Assembly: GCA_001247695.2 (NCBI GenBank)
Contig: LGRX02027129.1
Coordinates: forward strand, 22,163 to 86,162
Source of the DNA: Cymbomonas tetramitiformis
Taxonomy: Eukaryota > Chlorophyta > Pyramimonadophyceae > Pyramimonadales > Pyramimonadaceae
Reading direction: 5' to 3'
Length of the DNA: 64,000 nt
Under the pieces are notes generated by a model. The model made no database searches. It saw only the letters and a list, made by a program, of their open reading frames with translations, and was not told the DNA's origin. This document shows positions 1-10,872 of this stretch, one piece after another. The stretch's first letter is position 1. Each line of letters starts with the position of its first letter. The position numbers were made by a program, and so were the translations under genes.

Positions 1-99
1 CTGGGGCATGGGGGGGAAATAGCTACATTCAGGGTGGACGGGTTGTGAAGCAAGACGCGTGTGACCTCTCTGCTGCCGCGCGTCACAAGGTGGTGCGTG

Positions 100-1080
100 C
101 GCTCCAGGCGAATCAAGCGTTTGAGTTGATACGCGCGTTTCAGGTGATGCGCGCATTTCAGGCGAACGCGTCCTTTCGGGCGAACGCGCCTTTCCGGGCG
201 CAGGGCGGAACGCGCATTGCGGGCGACACAGGTGTTTCGGGCAGACGCGCATTGCAGCGAAACGAGCACTCAATGTGATATGCACATTTCGGGCGAAGCG
301 CGCCTTTCAAGCAAAAATACGCATTTCCGATGACATACGCGTTTCAGGCGCTATGCGCATTCCTGGCGTCGTGCGCGCTTCGGGTGACACGAGCACTTCC
401 AGTGACACATGCGCCCTACTGATACGCACGCTGTAAGCGATGTGCAAGCTTCGGGCGATAGATGCAACTCGGACTGCGTAAGCTGCGCCTTTCAGGTGAT
501 GCGCATTGGCCCGGCGCTGTGCGACATTCAGGCGATGCTCGCCATTCCGGTGAGGCATGCGTGTCGTCGATACGCTCGTTCCAGGCGCACTGTGAACTTC
601 GGGTGGCGTTGCGCGAAACAAGCGGTGCGTGCGTCGCGGGCGATGCACGTGTTTCAGGCAATAGGCGCATTGCAGCAAATCGAGCATTTCAGGCGATGCG
701 CACATTTCGTGCGAAGTGCGCCTTTCGGGCGAACATGCCTTTCAGGCGACACGCGCCATCCTGGTGATGCGCGCCATTCTTCTGGTGATGTGCGCCGTCT
801 GGGCGAAACGCGCCTTTCAGCCGGTGTGCGTCGTTCAGGCGGTGCGCGCCATTCAGGCGAGTCGAGCGTTTCGGGCGATACACGTGTTTCAGGCGACAGG
901 CGCATTGCAGCGAATCGAGCATTTCAGGCGATGCGCCCATTTCGTGCGAACGCGCCTTTCGGACAGAGCGCGCCTTTCAGGCGGAACGCGCCTTTCGGGC
1001 CGCACGCGCCTTTCAGGCCGCACGCGCCTTTCGGGCCGCACGCGCCTTTCAGGTCGCACGCGCCTTCGTCAGGCTTTTCA
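100..1080. repeat. GC-rich minisatellite of ~18-bp units
   Basis: Degenerate tandem repeat built from variants of acgcgcctttcaggcgaa. The best-preserved stretch (about 985-1070) alternates acgcgcctttcgggccgc and acgcgcctttcaggccgc with an exact 18-bp period. Reading frames stay open on both strands only because the unit is a multiple of three and poor in stop codons, so the apparent proteins here are repeat artefacts. Confidence 0.85.
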
Positions 1081-1329
1081 GGTGAGGGCAGGAGTCAGGA
1101 GTCAGGGAAATTGAGACAAGGGGAGTATAAGAGTGAGTAGTAGGGAAGAGCGCGCTTGCGGAGCCGGCAGGTCGCTGCTGCCGGTGGGCTGCGAGCTTGA
1201 GGGTGACGTGCGTCTGTTGTGGGCTGCTACCCACCAGTGAAGTTGTTTTCGCGGACCTGTACACCAAGCCATACAGAGCCTCCCTCAACCCGAAAAAGCA
1301 AGGAAAGGAGCACAGCCGCTTTGGCCCGG

Positions 1330-2700
1330 AGGCATGGCTGGAAGGGCCGAAAGCAGGTGTCGCAGTTGGCATGGCACTGACTGAAAAGGTCGCAGAGCTG
1401 CGCAAAGCTGGCGTCGCAGGCGCCATGGCTGCGAAGCACTGTACCCGCGCTGAAGAGTCACCACAGAAGCACACTCAACAAAAGTTGCTGACCCAATCTG
1501 CTACAAAGTTTGAAAAACCATGTCAGGCACGCACAAGCTGGCCTGAAGTGCACTGAGCCTATGGCTGCCGTGTCACTTCGCGCGCGAGCCTGGTGCCATC
1601 ACATAGGAGTTCACGCACAAGTGACAACAAAGGAGATCCGAGGAATATTTCAAAACCAACGAAGAGGTTCGGCACCCTGTTAGGTGACACCGTTCCAGCA
1701 GAACAAAACAACACTTTGCAATTGGGCATTCACTGCGGCTCGCGTGTCGTGCGCCCGGGTCGCGGCACGAGCGGCTCCTGCGGTGAATGCCCCCAACCTG
1801 CCACAAGGCCTAGTTGGTGCCAAGCACGAGTTCGCGTCGAAAATTATGAAAGAAACTGCGGGCAAAGGCGTGCTTCGAGCACACGCATGGCAAAAAGGCA
1901 TGGGTCAGGTGTCCAGACCCGAGCTGGCGCGTCGCCACCCATGAATTCCCCCAACCTGTCATACAGGCCCGTCGGGGAATTCAACGCTGCCAACGCCCGC
2001 ACGGATCGAATTCACAAAGACAAACACAATACAAACTGAGGAAACAACATGCGTTCGGCTGCAATGTTGTCAAAAGGGTGCAGTCAGGTGTCTGGACTCA
2101 AGCTGGCGCGCCGTCAGCCGTGAATTCCCACAACCTGTCACACAGGTCCGTTCGGGGAATTCAACGTTGCCACAGCCTGCGCAGGTCGAATTCACAAAGG
2201 TAGACATCATACAAACTGTGGGAAAAACATGGGTTCGGCTACAACCTCGTCAAACAGCAAAAGTCAGGTGTCACGGCTCGCGTCAGCGCGGCTACGGTTG
2301 TGCATTCCCAAACGCCGGTCACATACGCCGGTTTGAGCATATTCAGCAAGCAAGCCCTGCGGGGTTCGAATTCGCAAAGTAAATGGTGCGAAATATGGCA
2401 CAAAAAGGCCGGGCGCATCGTGCACACACGTGAACACTGCTGAGAGTGCCTGTAACGGTTCGCCGTCGCGGGTGTGAATTATGATAAACGCAGCTTCGGG
2501 CTGTCTCGCCGCTACGCGCTCAACGGGGAAAATGCCCCTCTGTGAGAATTCGCGAGCGTGTTCTGAATTCGCGAACGTTTTCGGACAGCTGCGGATCTCC
2601 AGCGCTGCGGAACGGCAATATGCGGGTCTATTGCTGTGTCACGTAAAACATGCCAGGCGGCAACGCGCTTCTGCCGCGCCGGCTCGTGGATTCGCAAAAC
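1330..2700. repeat. Degenerate ~180-bp satellite-like tandem repeat
   Basis: A block containing gaattcccccaacctgtca, a downstream cggggaattcaacg, gaattcacaaag and gtcaggtgtc recurs at 1943, 2122 and (more diverged) 2302, a spacing of 179-180 bp. A poorer copy lies near 1785. The unit is close to nucleosomal length. No coding capacity is evident. Confidence 0.7.
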
Positions 2701-3785
2701 GGGCGCGGGTCTAACTTGTACTCGCGGACTGTAGATTCAGGCTCAGATGGAAGCATGAAAAGCAGAAAGGCAAACGAGCAACACAAGGGGGCAATTCACA
2801 GATAAAACAAGCACCCCGGCACGACTTCGCATATGCATCAGAGTGGCGTGCCGGCACTCTGGGGATCCGAACCAGACTCTTACAAACTGCTAGTGACAAA
2901 GCTCTCATGTGGATTCGAAGCATATGTATGCGTATATCGCATTTAATACTAGGCCACAAGAGGCAAATATCACTGTCCCGCAGAATGGTTTTGAAAGGTT
3001 CGGATCTGACTTTTCGAAAGCAGGAGCTAGCTAAATACTCAAGCGAGCATAGTGGAAGTCCGTGAATGCCATTGTCGTTTCGGGTGCCCTGTGACCATTG
3101 GTTCTCAGTGACAGCGGCGTTTGGTGTCCGCGCGCGCTTGCGTTTGCCCTGTCATGCATCGCCGAGACGTCATGTGTGGTCATGTCGTGATGTCACTTCG
3201 CGTGATGTCGTGCTTGACGCTCCGCGGTGCTCGCGGATCGGCACGGGCTGGTCGCGGCGACGTCGATGTAGCGCTTGGCGAGGCGTCGTGCATGATTTAT
3301 ACTGGGAGGGAGATCTGAGCTGGAGGGTGAACGTGATATGCTCCGGGCGCTCGAGCGGACAATGAACTGGGGTAGGACCGTGACTGAGGGGGGAATGACA
3401 TTTACTGAAAAAGGGGGTCATGGTTGGGGCGTTTGCTGACGGCTGAGACGGGCGCGATGGGGGCAAGTGCGGTGGGGTCTGACATGGGCTGCGGTAGCGT
3501 GACTAAATATGGGGGGTCCGACAGGCCTTTCAGGGGTGCCCGAGGGACCCCTTCTAAGCGTGTTTGTTGTTGTGACAAGGGGACGGCTTCGGCAATCTCT
3601 TCCTCAGACAATTCAAGACCTGAAACACAAGAAGAACAGCCCGCAGTTCATTACAAATTAGGGTTTCGTCCCCAAGAGTTTACATTAAGGTTGGGCATTC
3701 CACCTCAACCGCTAAGCATTCCGCAAAGCAAACTGTCTACGCCATCGTGACGTTACATTCACAACATCCAGACACGGTCTGCGCC
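2700..3785. other. No gene recognised
   Basis: Unique-looking sequence. Short open frames exist on both strands (for example 3402-3611 minus and 3424-3750 plus), but none has a recognisable domain, splice context or compositional support. Confidence 0.5.
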
Positions 3786-3965
3786 TCTGCCATAAGGGGC
3801 GTAACCGGTTGACCTGAGGTCCAACTGGTTGGAAGTGATTAGTGCGAATTGATTTACTGGTTGGGGTTAGTTAGTTAATAAAAATGAAATTGATTTGCTG
3901 GTTAGTAAGAATTAATTCCGATTTTTGTACTGGTTAACTGGTGGTATAACTGGTTACTGCCGATT
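3786..3965 (+). repeat. Left copy of a direct repeat flanking the chromodomain-BED gene
   Basis: Shares attagtgcgaattgatttac, ggttagttagtta, a 'gatttRctggttagta' block and a terminal ctaactggttactg-like motif with 6355-6540 in the same orientation. The copies are clearly diverged. They bracket the chromodomain-BED gene and could be old terminal repeats of a mobile element or just two dispersed copies. Confidence 0.5.
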
Positions 3966-4199
3966 TTGAGTATGGGCCATACAATTGCATTAAATGCAAT
4001 TTATTCGAGGTCAGACTCGACCCATACATATATGTATGCATATACATGATGCACCACATATGAAAGTTACTCCTGATTATGATGTCCTCACTCATGGCGA
4101 GCATATACGAAACGTTAATAATGAAAATCCCAGCGTACTATTACCAATTACCGCACATTTTACACTAATTTTCTCCACCGGCCAGGCCATCAACTTTAC

Positions 4200-4336
4200 G
4201 AGGAACGTTACTAGCAACTATTCTTCCTGTCTTGGGAGGTTGTTGCGTTCACCACATCTCACATCGTCGTGAGGAACGTTACTAGCAACTATTCTCCCTG
4301 TCTTGGGAGTTTGTTGCGTTCACCACATCTCACTTA
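4200..4336. repeat. 71-bp tandem duplication
   Basis: The segment starting gaggaacgttactagcaact at 4200 is repeated at 4271 with only a few substitutions. Confidence 0.85.
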
Positions 4337-4787
4337 ATAATCTGGCTTATGCGGAATGCTCTCATGGGTACATGGGAACAACACTAGGATATAAGATATA
4401 GCTCGAGACCCTGCTCGAGATATTGCTCGAGACACTTATTCTATTGCACACCGCACAAATGTAAGGGCAATATGAATGTAAATATGTAATATCACAATAT
4501 TGTTTACATGCTTTCGTGACAACATTGTAACACAATCAAACACTACTATGGGTTCACATAATCTACGAACCTGTTCAGATGCTACAGTATGCTCCACAGT
4601 GTTGGAGGTGCGGTGTGCGGTCGGCGGTGTGCAATCTACAAGATGCCCAATTCATGTGTGCATGCAACGCGGTGCCCTCCAACGTGGGTAACTGGTGCAG
4701 TTGTGATCTGTGCAAACCCGATAGTCCCGAAAAGCAACAAACCATAATATGCTTGTAAAACACTACGTATGAGAAACGCGAGCAAGA

Positions 4788-5990
4788 TCACAAAATATCA
4801 AGGGAACACGCAAATATCAAGGTTTCCGATCCACATTGTTGTGAACTATCACTGAAAGTGAGCTCACGTTTATGTGACATGCGAGTGATCTCCTTCTTCA
4901 CCTTCGTGTGGCCAGGGGGCTGGTAGGCCCCACGAGTCGCATCCCGCCACGTCCATCGATACTCCTCGTCCTCCAACAAGGCCACATGCCGTTTTTTCTT
5001 CGCGACCCAAAAACTCAACTTCTCGTCGATGTCCGCCTTGCGAGTTTCAGACCAAACACTTCCCTCCTTTCCTGTCAGCGTGTTAGATTGGTTGGGCCCA
5101 CGTGAAACCTCCGAAAGTGACACGACCTTCTCCTCCTTCTCCTGTCGAATTCTAGCGTCGACCTCCTTCCAGACCTGGTTGTGCATGTACAAACAATGGC
5201 TCTGTAATCCACTAGGGCAGGCGCTCCTAGCGATAGTTCCCCCACACTCCTTCGTGGGATCATCCTTTGATGGCAGCGTACAAAACACATGGGTGGTGTT
5301 GGCCACACCCTCCCTGAAATAAGCCCACCAGGGGGAGGTGCGCTTGGACTTCTTGTTTTTCAACTGCGCCTCTTGTCGTTGGCGTTCAGCCTCAATCTCA
5401 GCTTCCCTCGCAAGCGCTGCCGTTGACTCGGGCGCATCCCGCGCAGCTTGCTGTTTCTTGGCCACCGCAGCCGCTGCCTCTTCATTCTTGTCGAGTTGCT
5501 CCTGGTCAAATCTGCTGATGTACTCCTCCGCACCTACAACCATGTTCCAAACACGCAAAGGCGTTCAGTAAGATGACACAAAATAACGAACGACTTTGTT
5601 GCAGCATCCCTCTCCCAAATTCATTTTCCCACTATCATCGATACGCAATAGAAGAACGCAACGCGCGAGCACAGGCATATTTGGAAACCCTAAATTGTTG
5701 AGTTCCTTGCTGCGCGCACCTGCAAGGTGCTCGATCGGCTCCCAAGTGTCATCCTTTGCGCCATACCCTTTCCAACGCACCAACCACTCACGGCGGCCTT
5801 TGGTCCACCGCATGGCGATGATATCCTCAATAAAGTACTCCTCCAAGCCGCTAGCGCTGTCCGCCAAATGCTTGCGGGTTCGCTGAATCCCGCCCTTCTT
5901 ACCGTCCACGACAGCTGAAACCTCCGCGCTCCCACCTCTAGGACCGCCCTTGGAAGTTTCAGACGTCAACTTTTTCTTCATACGTCCCAT
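4788..5990 (-). CDS. Chromodomain and BED-type zinc-finger protein, two exons
   Basis: Exon 1 (5990-5720) encodes a basic N-terminus and a chromodomain at about residues 48-88, seen as EYFIEDIIAMR, then WLVRWKGYG and a DDTWEPIEHL end. The donor cag|gtgcgc and acceptor ttgtag|gtgcgg delimit a 186-bp intron (5534-5719). Joining exon 2 (5533-4788) keeps the frame, for 338 residues in all. Exon 2 has an Ala/Lys/Glu-rich coiled segment, then a BED zinc finger: an aromatic WWAYF start, Cys pair around CTLPSKDDPTKEC, and a C-terminal HCLYMH. Chromodomains bind methylated histone tails and BED fingers bind DNA; BED fingers are typical of hAT transposase N-termini. No RNase-H-like transposase core follows, so this is either a truncated hAT-type transposase or a domesticated DNA-binding protein. 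The start is the first Met before the basic region. Confidence 0.75.
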
Positions 5991-6354
5991 CCTTAACCTT
6001 CGGTTCCAGCACAGCGTATACCTTTCTGTACAGCGGACTGCTGTTTACAACGGAACGGTCACTCGACTGGCCAGAAACCATTCATATCAGATATCTTGGC
6101 TCGTGTGAAGACAATTCAACATCGGAGTGTCACACGCGTGAGCATCAGGATGTCGGATGTCGTCTCGCGCTCCGACAATACAGTATCGTTTCGGCAGTCT
6201 CAAGTCTGCGCTGCGTCTCGAGTCCGTCGGAAAATCGAAAATTCCAAATTCGAAATTGCAAATTCGTCATTTTCAGATTTTTCGCCCACGTGGACCCAGG
6301 GGGGGTGATTAACTGGCAATTAATAAATTTTTTTTTTTGGGGGGGTCAGCTCGT

Positions 6355-6540
6355 TACTGCCACTAAGTAGTTAATTCGATAATAAAATTGATTTACTAGC
6401 TACAAACGGTTAGTGCGAATTGATTTACTAGCTAGGGTCAGTTAGTTAGTTAAAAAAAAATGATTTACTGGTTAGTAACAACAACTGGTAGTAACTGGGT
6501 CTAACTAGTTAAGTGGCCTAACTGGTTACTGTGGTTACTC
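6355..6540 (+). repeat. Right copy of the direct repeat flanking the chromodomain-BED gene
   Basis: Diverged copy of 3786-3965 in the same orientation, sharing gttagtgcgaattgatttac, gttagttagttaa and aactggttactg blocks. It overlaps the 3' end of the neighbouring zinc-knuckle fragment. Confidence 0.5.
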
Positions 6541-7327
6541 TGCCACGGCCTCTACCAGCCGAGCGTGGCTGCGGGCATTGGTTTTGGTGGTGTCCCCACT
6601 CATTACAATTCCAACATTGCAGTTGGCTGCCACGTCCAGCCTGACTGGGTGGAGGGGGCGGAGGTGCCCCAGGAGCAGCAGGACGAGTCGCAACGAAGGC
6701 ACCTCGGCCCAGGCCCTTGGTCCGCCCTTTGGCAGCCGCGGCTTGCACAACGTGAAGCTTTTTTATAGAACAGGAGATATATGGCAATATATTGACTGTC
6801 ACTGAGCGGAAAAAGGCAGTCGTGTCAAGCTGGTGAAGTCTAAAGTTGATAATAACAAATGTTGAGTAGACTTTAGGGTTCGGGAGCCGGTGACACAGTG
6901 ACACGGACAGCACTGCAAGTGACAGCCAGGCGAGGGGTGACAGAAAGGTGCACCACTGCTCCCCCCTATGGGGGGATAGTTGGCATCTCCGTCACTTTTC
7001 CGCCTTCACTTCTTTCTCAGCTTTTCTCATTAACTTTTCGTCCTGTTCATCCTCTGCGTATGATTTTCGTTCGAGTTTCTCGCACATCTTCCAACCAACT
7101 TCCCGTCCCTTGTTTGAAACAAACGCCAAAATCTTCGCGCGAGCTTTGGCGCGTGCGACGCCTTTCACTGCAGTCTCGGAGAGAAATTCCAGGGCCAAGG
7201 TGACGGATTCAGGCAGCTCCACACCTTCTAACTGCTTCTTGGCATCAACGAGCGCCAACTGAGAAGCAGAGTGCGCCACGAAGTGGTGTTGGGTCTCGAG
7301 GTACTGCTTACGCGGTCCTTTGTCCTT

Positions 7328-7591
7328 TTCTGGAATATCCAAGTTCACAGATAATAGTGTGTGCTGTGAAACTGATATAGATAAAACTCTCCTAATAAAT
7401 AAACCCTAAGCTAGATATACCCCGAACGGTGACAGAGTCGGAACGGCTACGGTCCTAGCTACCTGTGACACCTTGGTGTGTCACAGTACGGGCTTACGGT
7501 CAGTCACAGGTCCAGTGTTGGCTACCTAGTAATCTGTCATAGGGGCCTGCACCGGGACTCCCGGTCAGGGCTGCCTACACAGATTTCAGCA
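7328..7591 (-). repeat. 3' LTR (264 bp)
   Basis: On the minus strand it starts TGCTGAAATC and ends TATTCCAGAA. The non-canonical AA end is supported by both the adjoining primer-binding site in the other copy and the exact 5-bp target duplication. It contains an inverted repeat around tgtgacaccttggtgtgtcaca. Confidence 0.9.
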
Positions 7592-7910
7592 CACCACCCC
7601 AGCACTGTGGGTGGTGACTGACAGGCAAGTCCGAGATACCAAATAAGTTAGGGCAGGAGCTAGGGTGACAAGCCTAACTGCTATACCAACTGTGCAATTC
7701 TGATACACAAATGGAAACCCTCTAGCCGGCACAAGTGCAGAAACATACAGGCATACAGGTCCTGCTAAACTACTGAAAGGCACGGTGCCAGCAAGTCAGA
7801 TTAACGGATATAAGGAGTCAAAGTAAAAACCAATTGAAGACCATGTTGAGGCCAAAGCACATCTCAGCACACCACCAGAAGGTGGTGCACTGCCAGAACC
7901 AGGAATAAAA

Positions 7911-10457
7911 CTACTCGGGGTCAAAGATTAGAGGAGCACCGTCACCACATTGATCACCGCAGCAGCCCGCAGCACTGCCCTCCAGCGGGTCAGGCGGCAG
8001 TAGCACTGCCGCAGCACCCAGGGAGTGCAGCACCGCATCCAGTGTGACGGGGTCCAGCTCGGAGATACCAGAGTAGATGCACAAGTCCCCCCTGCACAGC
8101 ACAGGCTGCGGAGCAGCCTGACCCGATACCTGCACAGATCCGACGTCATTGGCCGCCGTGTAGGCGGCGGTCCCCACTCCCATGATAGAAATCAAGAGAA
8201 TAAAGGAGAGCATAAAAGGCATTCCCCACAAGCCAGCGTGGGCAGGGAATCCCCACGGAGGCTTTCCACAGCCGTAGCTGCGGGGAGCACCGGCATGCCA
8301 GTCACCCAGAGCACCACCAGAGCTAGGTGCCTGGGTCGCAGGTGTAGATGAGAGATTTGCCGAGACGTCTGAAGCCCGTGGTTTTACCGTGAATGTGCCG
8401 TCGGCAAGGTCTTCATAGTCGTCGGTGTTGTAACCCGTGAGGTCAATGGGTTGGACGGCGGCGTGGTTGACAGTCTGAACGAACCCAGCAAATTCACCGT
8501 CCGTGTCCGCCGTGGCGGTCAACTTCGCCGATTGCAGTAGCTCGGGTGCGGCATCCTTCCCCTGGAAGACAGGCATAGCAGGGGCCGGCACGGCGGACGC
8601 CGATGCCGCCGCACCACCTGCCGGAACCTGCTCCTCCGGTGCGGCCACCGTTGCGGCGGACTCACACACCAGAGCCGAAGCCTCCTGTCCAATGTTGGCA
8701 GGAGGCGGGAAGGAGGCATGGGTGTAGTGCACCTGCGGATTGGCCGCGGAGTGAACCTCCGCAGCAAGATCGTCGAGTCGTTGGAGAATGGAGTCCCCCT
8801 CGGAAGTCGGCTGTTGCTCCACGGTGAACCCGTAGGCGGAGACGTCAATGCCGCCCACCGCACCCGCAGAAAGCACCGCAGGAGGCCCGTACGCAGCCGC
8901 AGCACGTGCGAAGGCTTCCGCCCCATCATCCGCAGCGTGCTGGAACACCGCACACATTGCCAGAGCGTGCACCCCGTCCGCATCCTCCTCGTCGATAGGG
9001 ATGCAGAATGCCGCCGCAGAGTTGGGCGGGTGCTGACGGCCACCCAACGGGCAGTCGCGGTAAAAGTGATAGTGCTCACCTTTGCCCGCCTTTTTGCATT
9101 TTCCGCAGAATGGCTTCGCCCGCTGCTCATCGCGGTCGAATCCCACTGGCGGGGCCTTGTGGGTGCCCACACGGAAACCCCGCGGATGTGGGGACTTCTG
9201 CTGTTGCTGTTTCTGCTGAACCCTCTCCCGCTGCTGCCGCACCACCGGAGCGGTCTCACCGTGCTGCCGCTGCACCAGCTCTTTCAGCTCCGTAATCTTC
9301 TGCAGCAGCGAGTCATATTCGCTGCTGGACAGATGCGCGGAGATTCCGCCCGCACCAGAAGCCGTCTTGCCCCCATCCGTCTGCGCCCAAGACTGATAAA
9401 TCTCGACAACCAAGGAACGAAGAGAAGCAAGGGACACGTGGGACAGGTCAGCAGCCATGGGATAGCGGACCTTCACCGCCGCGTAAAACACGGGGTCGAG
9501 GCGGGTGTAGAGGGATAATTTTCGTGTTGCCTCGGTCGGAGTCCAGTCTGAAGTCCTGTTATCCCGCACCAAACGCTGCTCCTTAGCCAAAATCGGCTGC
9601 GGGTCAACGTTCGCGGGATAACGTAAGGCCGCATGCTCCTCCTGCTGCGATTCCCGCAGCGCCACCGGTACAGAGCCCTTGATGATGTCGACAAGAGCAC
9701 GCCGTCCATCTCGGTCAGCCGAGGAGTCAGTGCCAGTCAGCCAGACATACGCGTTGCTGTGCTTCTCCACCACGAGAGCCAGAACGTCGTACAGCAGCCC
9801 ATTAACCCTGCCGACTACGGGCACCAGAGGGTCCTCGAGGTCGAAGGCCCGCAGCTCCAAACCAGCAGACTGAAACTCTGTGCGCAGCTGCACCACCAGG
9901 TCGGACAGGAGGCCAGAGTCGTCCGTACCGCGAAAATGGTGCTTCTTGTCGCCAAGAATATCCTCACGGATACTCTTGGCCCAAGCCCGATGCAAGCGCG
10001 CCTTGTAAATCTCGTCGACCAACTTGGACTGCTCCTGCAAATAACGCCTGACGGCCACGTCCGCGTCCACGTTCGATGCAGGGTTGGGAGTGGGAACCAC
10101 AGGTGTAGCAGCCGTTGGAGTGTTCCGCACCTCGTCAAGTAGCCTTAGAGAGGCATCAATGTCGCTGTCCCTCGTAAGGGACTTCTTAGATCTTGTCGTC
10201 ATTCCCATTTTCAGATAAGCCTGAGGGGAGGCGGCACGCTGTAACACGTTTGGGTAGGGTCGCGGAGAAAATGTGACGTCACAGACACGGAAAGAGCGGT
10301 CGGGCCATGCTAGCGAGGGGCGAAGGAAGATGTCGTCGAAGTCAAAGGTGCCAAGGTCACCAGCCCAAAATACGGTAGCAGGCAGGATCAGAGCGAGCAG
10401 AAAACCGTGGATAATGGACATTGCGACGACGAAACCCAATCCAAGCCGGCACCCCAT
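7911..10457 (-). CDS. Gag-like protein of the Gag-only LTR element
   Basis: Open frame of 848 codons. The first ~85 residues include a hydrophobic stretch (SIIHGFLLALILPATVF). A more conventional start may be the Met of MTTRSKKS at 10202. The middle holds predicted helices followed by a Cys/His cluster, CGKCKKAGKGEHYHFYRDC, resembling a zinc knuckle with a long Cys-His spacing. The C-terminal third is Ala/Pro-rich and low-complexity, then has a second hydrophobic segment (PFMLSFILLISIMGVG) and a Cys-rich tail. The nucleocapsid-like cluster and its place in an LTR element support Gag. Two membrane-type segments are unusual for Gag and raise the question of a fused envelope-like or leader part. 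I cannot assign a precise Gag family; the priming mode recalls Copia. Confidence 0.7.
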   Translation of the reverse strand: MGCRLGLGFVVAMSIIHGFLLALILPATVFWAGDLGTFDFDDIFLRPSLAWPDRSFRVCDVTFSPRPYPNVLQRAASPQAYLKMGMTTRSKKSLTRDSDIDASLRLLDEVRNTPTAATPVVPTPNPASNVDADVAVRRYLQEQSKLVDEIYKARLHRAWAKSIREDILGDKKHHFRGTDDSGLLSDLVVQLRTEFQSAGLELRAFDLEDPLVPVVGRVNGLLYDVLALVVEKHSNAYVWLTGTDSSADRDGRRALVDIIKGSVPVALRESQQEEHAALRYPANVDPQPILAKEQRLVRDNRTSDWTPTEATRKLSLYTRLDPVFYAAVKVRYPMAADLSHVSLASLRSLVVEIYQSWAQTDGGKTASGAGGISAHLSSSEYDSLLQKITELKELVQRQHGETAPVVRQQRERVQQKQQQQKSPHPRGFRVGTHKAPPVGFDRDEQRAKPFCGKCKKAGKGEHYHFYRDCPLGGRQHPPNSAAAFCIPIDEEDADGVHALAMCAVFQHAADDGAEAFARAAAAYGPPAVLSAGAVGGIDVSAYGFTVEQQPTSEGDSILQRLDDLAAEVHSAANPQVHYTHASFPPPANIGQEASALVCESAATVAAPEEQVPAGGAAASASAVPAPAMPVFQGKDAAPELLQSAKLTATADTDGEFAGFVQTVNHAAVQPIDLTGYNTDDYEDLADGTFTVKPRASDVSANLSSTPATQAPSSGGALGDWHAGAPRSYGCGKPPWGFPAHAGLWGMPFMLSFILLISIMGVGTAAYTAANDVGSVQVSGQAAPQPVLCRGDLCIYSGISELDPVTLDAVLHSLGAAAVLLPPDPLEGSAAGCCGDQCGDGAPLIFDPE

Positions 10458-10587
10458 AGCTGCGGCCCAAAGTCGCTCACCGCAAGCCGCTCATCTCATA
10501 ATCTCTACTAATGCCCAAACGCGCAAATGCGCACCACCTCTCCGAGCGGCCGTTTAGCCAATCATGGCCAAACTAGCAAGTGGAATA

Positions 10588-10608
10588 AAGCGTGGATGGC
10601 CCATAACC
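10588..10608 (-). promoter_or_regulatory. Primer-binding site, half-tRNA initiator Met type
   Basis: Minus-strand GGTTATGGGCC-CCACGCTT-like sequence starts at the base after the 5' LTR. It is complementary to the anticodon arm, not the 3' end, of plant-type initiator tRNA-Met. It carries one change against the two other sites in this window. Confidence 0.75.
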
Positions 10609-10872
10609 TTCTGGAATATCCAAGTTCACAGATAATAGTGTGTGCTGTGAAACTGATATAGATAAAACTCTCCTAATAAATAAACCCTAAGCTAGATATA
10701 CCCCGAACGGTGACAGAGTCGGAACGGCTACGGTCCTAGCTACCTGTGACACCTTGGTGTGTCACAGTACGGGCTTACGGTCAGTCACAGGTCCAGTGTT
10801 GGCTACCTAGTAATCTGTCATAGGGGCCTGCACCGGGACTCCCGGTCAGGGCTGCCTACACAGATTTCAGCA
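10609..10872 (-). repeat. 5' LTR (264 bp)
   Basis: Identical to 7328-7591. Flanked outside by the target duplication TCCTT at 10873-10877. Confidence 0.9.

Larger units (their letters stand above)
7328..10872 (-). mobile_element. Non-autonomous Gag-only LTR retrotransposon, recently inserted
   Basis: Two 264-bp LTRs (7328-7591 and 10609-10872) appear identical base for base and are flanked by TCCTT (7323-7327 and 10873-10877). The element reads on the minus strand: 5' LTR at the high end, primer-binding site abutting it at 10608, one long Gag-like frame, then a GGGGTGGTG polypurine-type tract before the 3' LTR. No protease, integrase or reverse transcriptase is present, so it would need enzymes in trans. 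Identical LTRs indicate very recent insertion. It interrupts the zinc-knuckle gene. It shares PPT and LTR start (GGTGGTG|TGCTG) with the small element at 33642-34567, so the two are relatives. Confidence 0.9.

Noticed and set aside
409..1140. Frame of 243 codons rich in Arg/Phe/Ala
   Set aside because: Created by the 18-bp minisatellite; equivalent frames are open on the opposite strand too.
8519..9518. Long frames on both strands overlapping the 848-codon Gag
   Set aside because: Shadows of a GC-rich coding region. No domain, and the Gag frame alone has a Cys/His cluster and element context.
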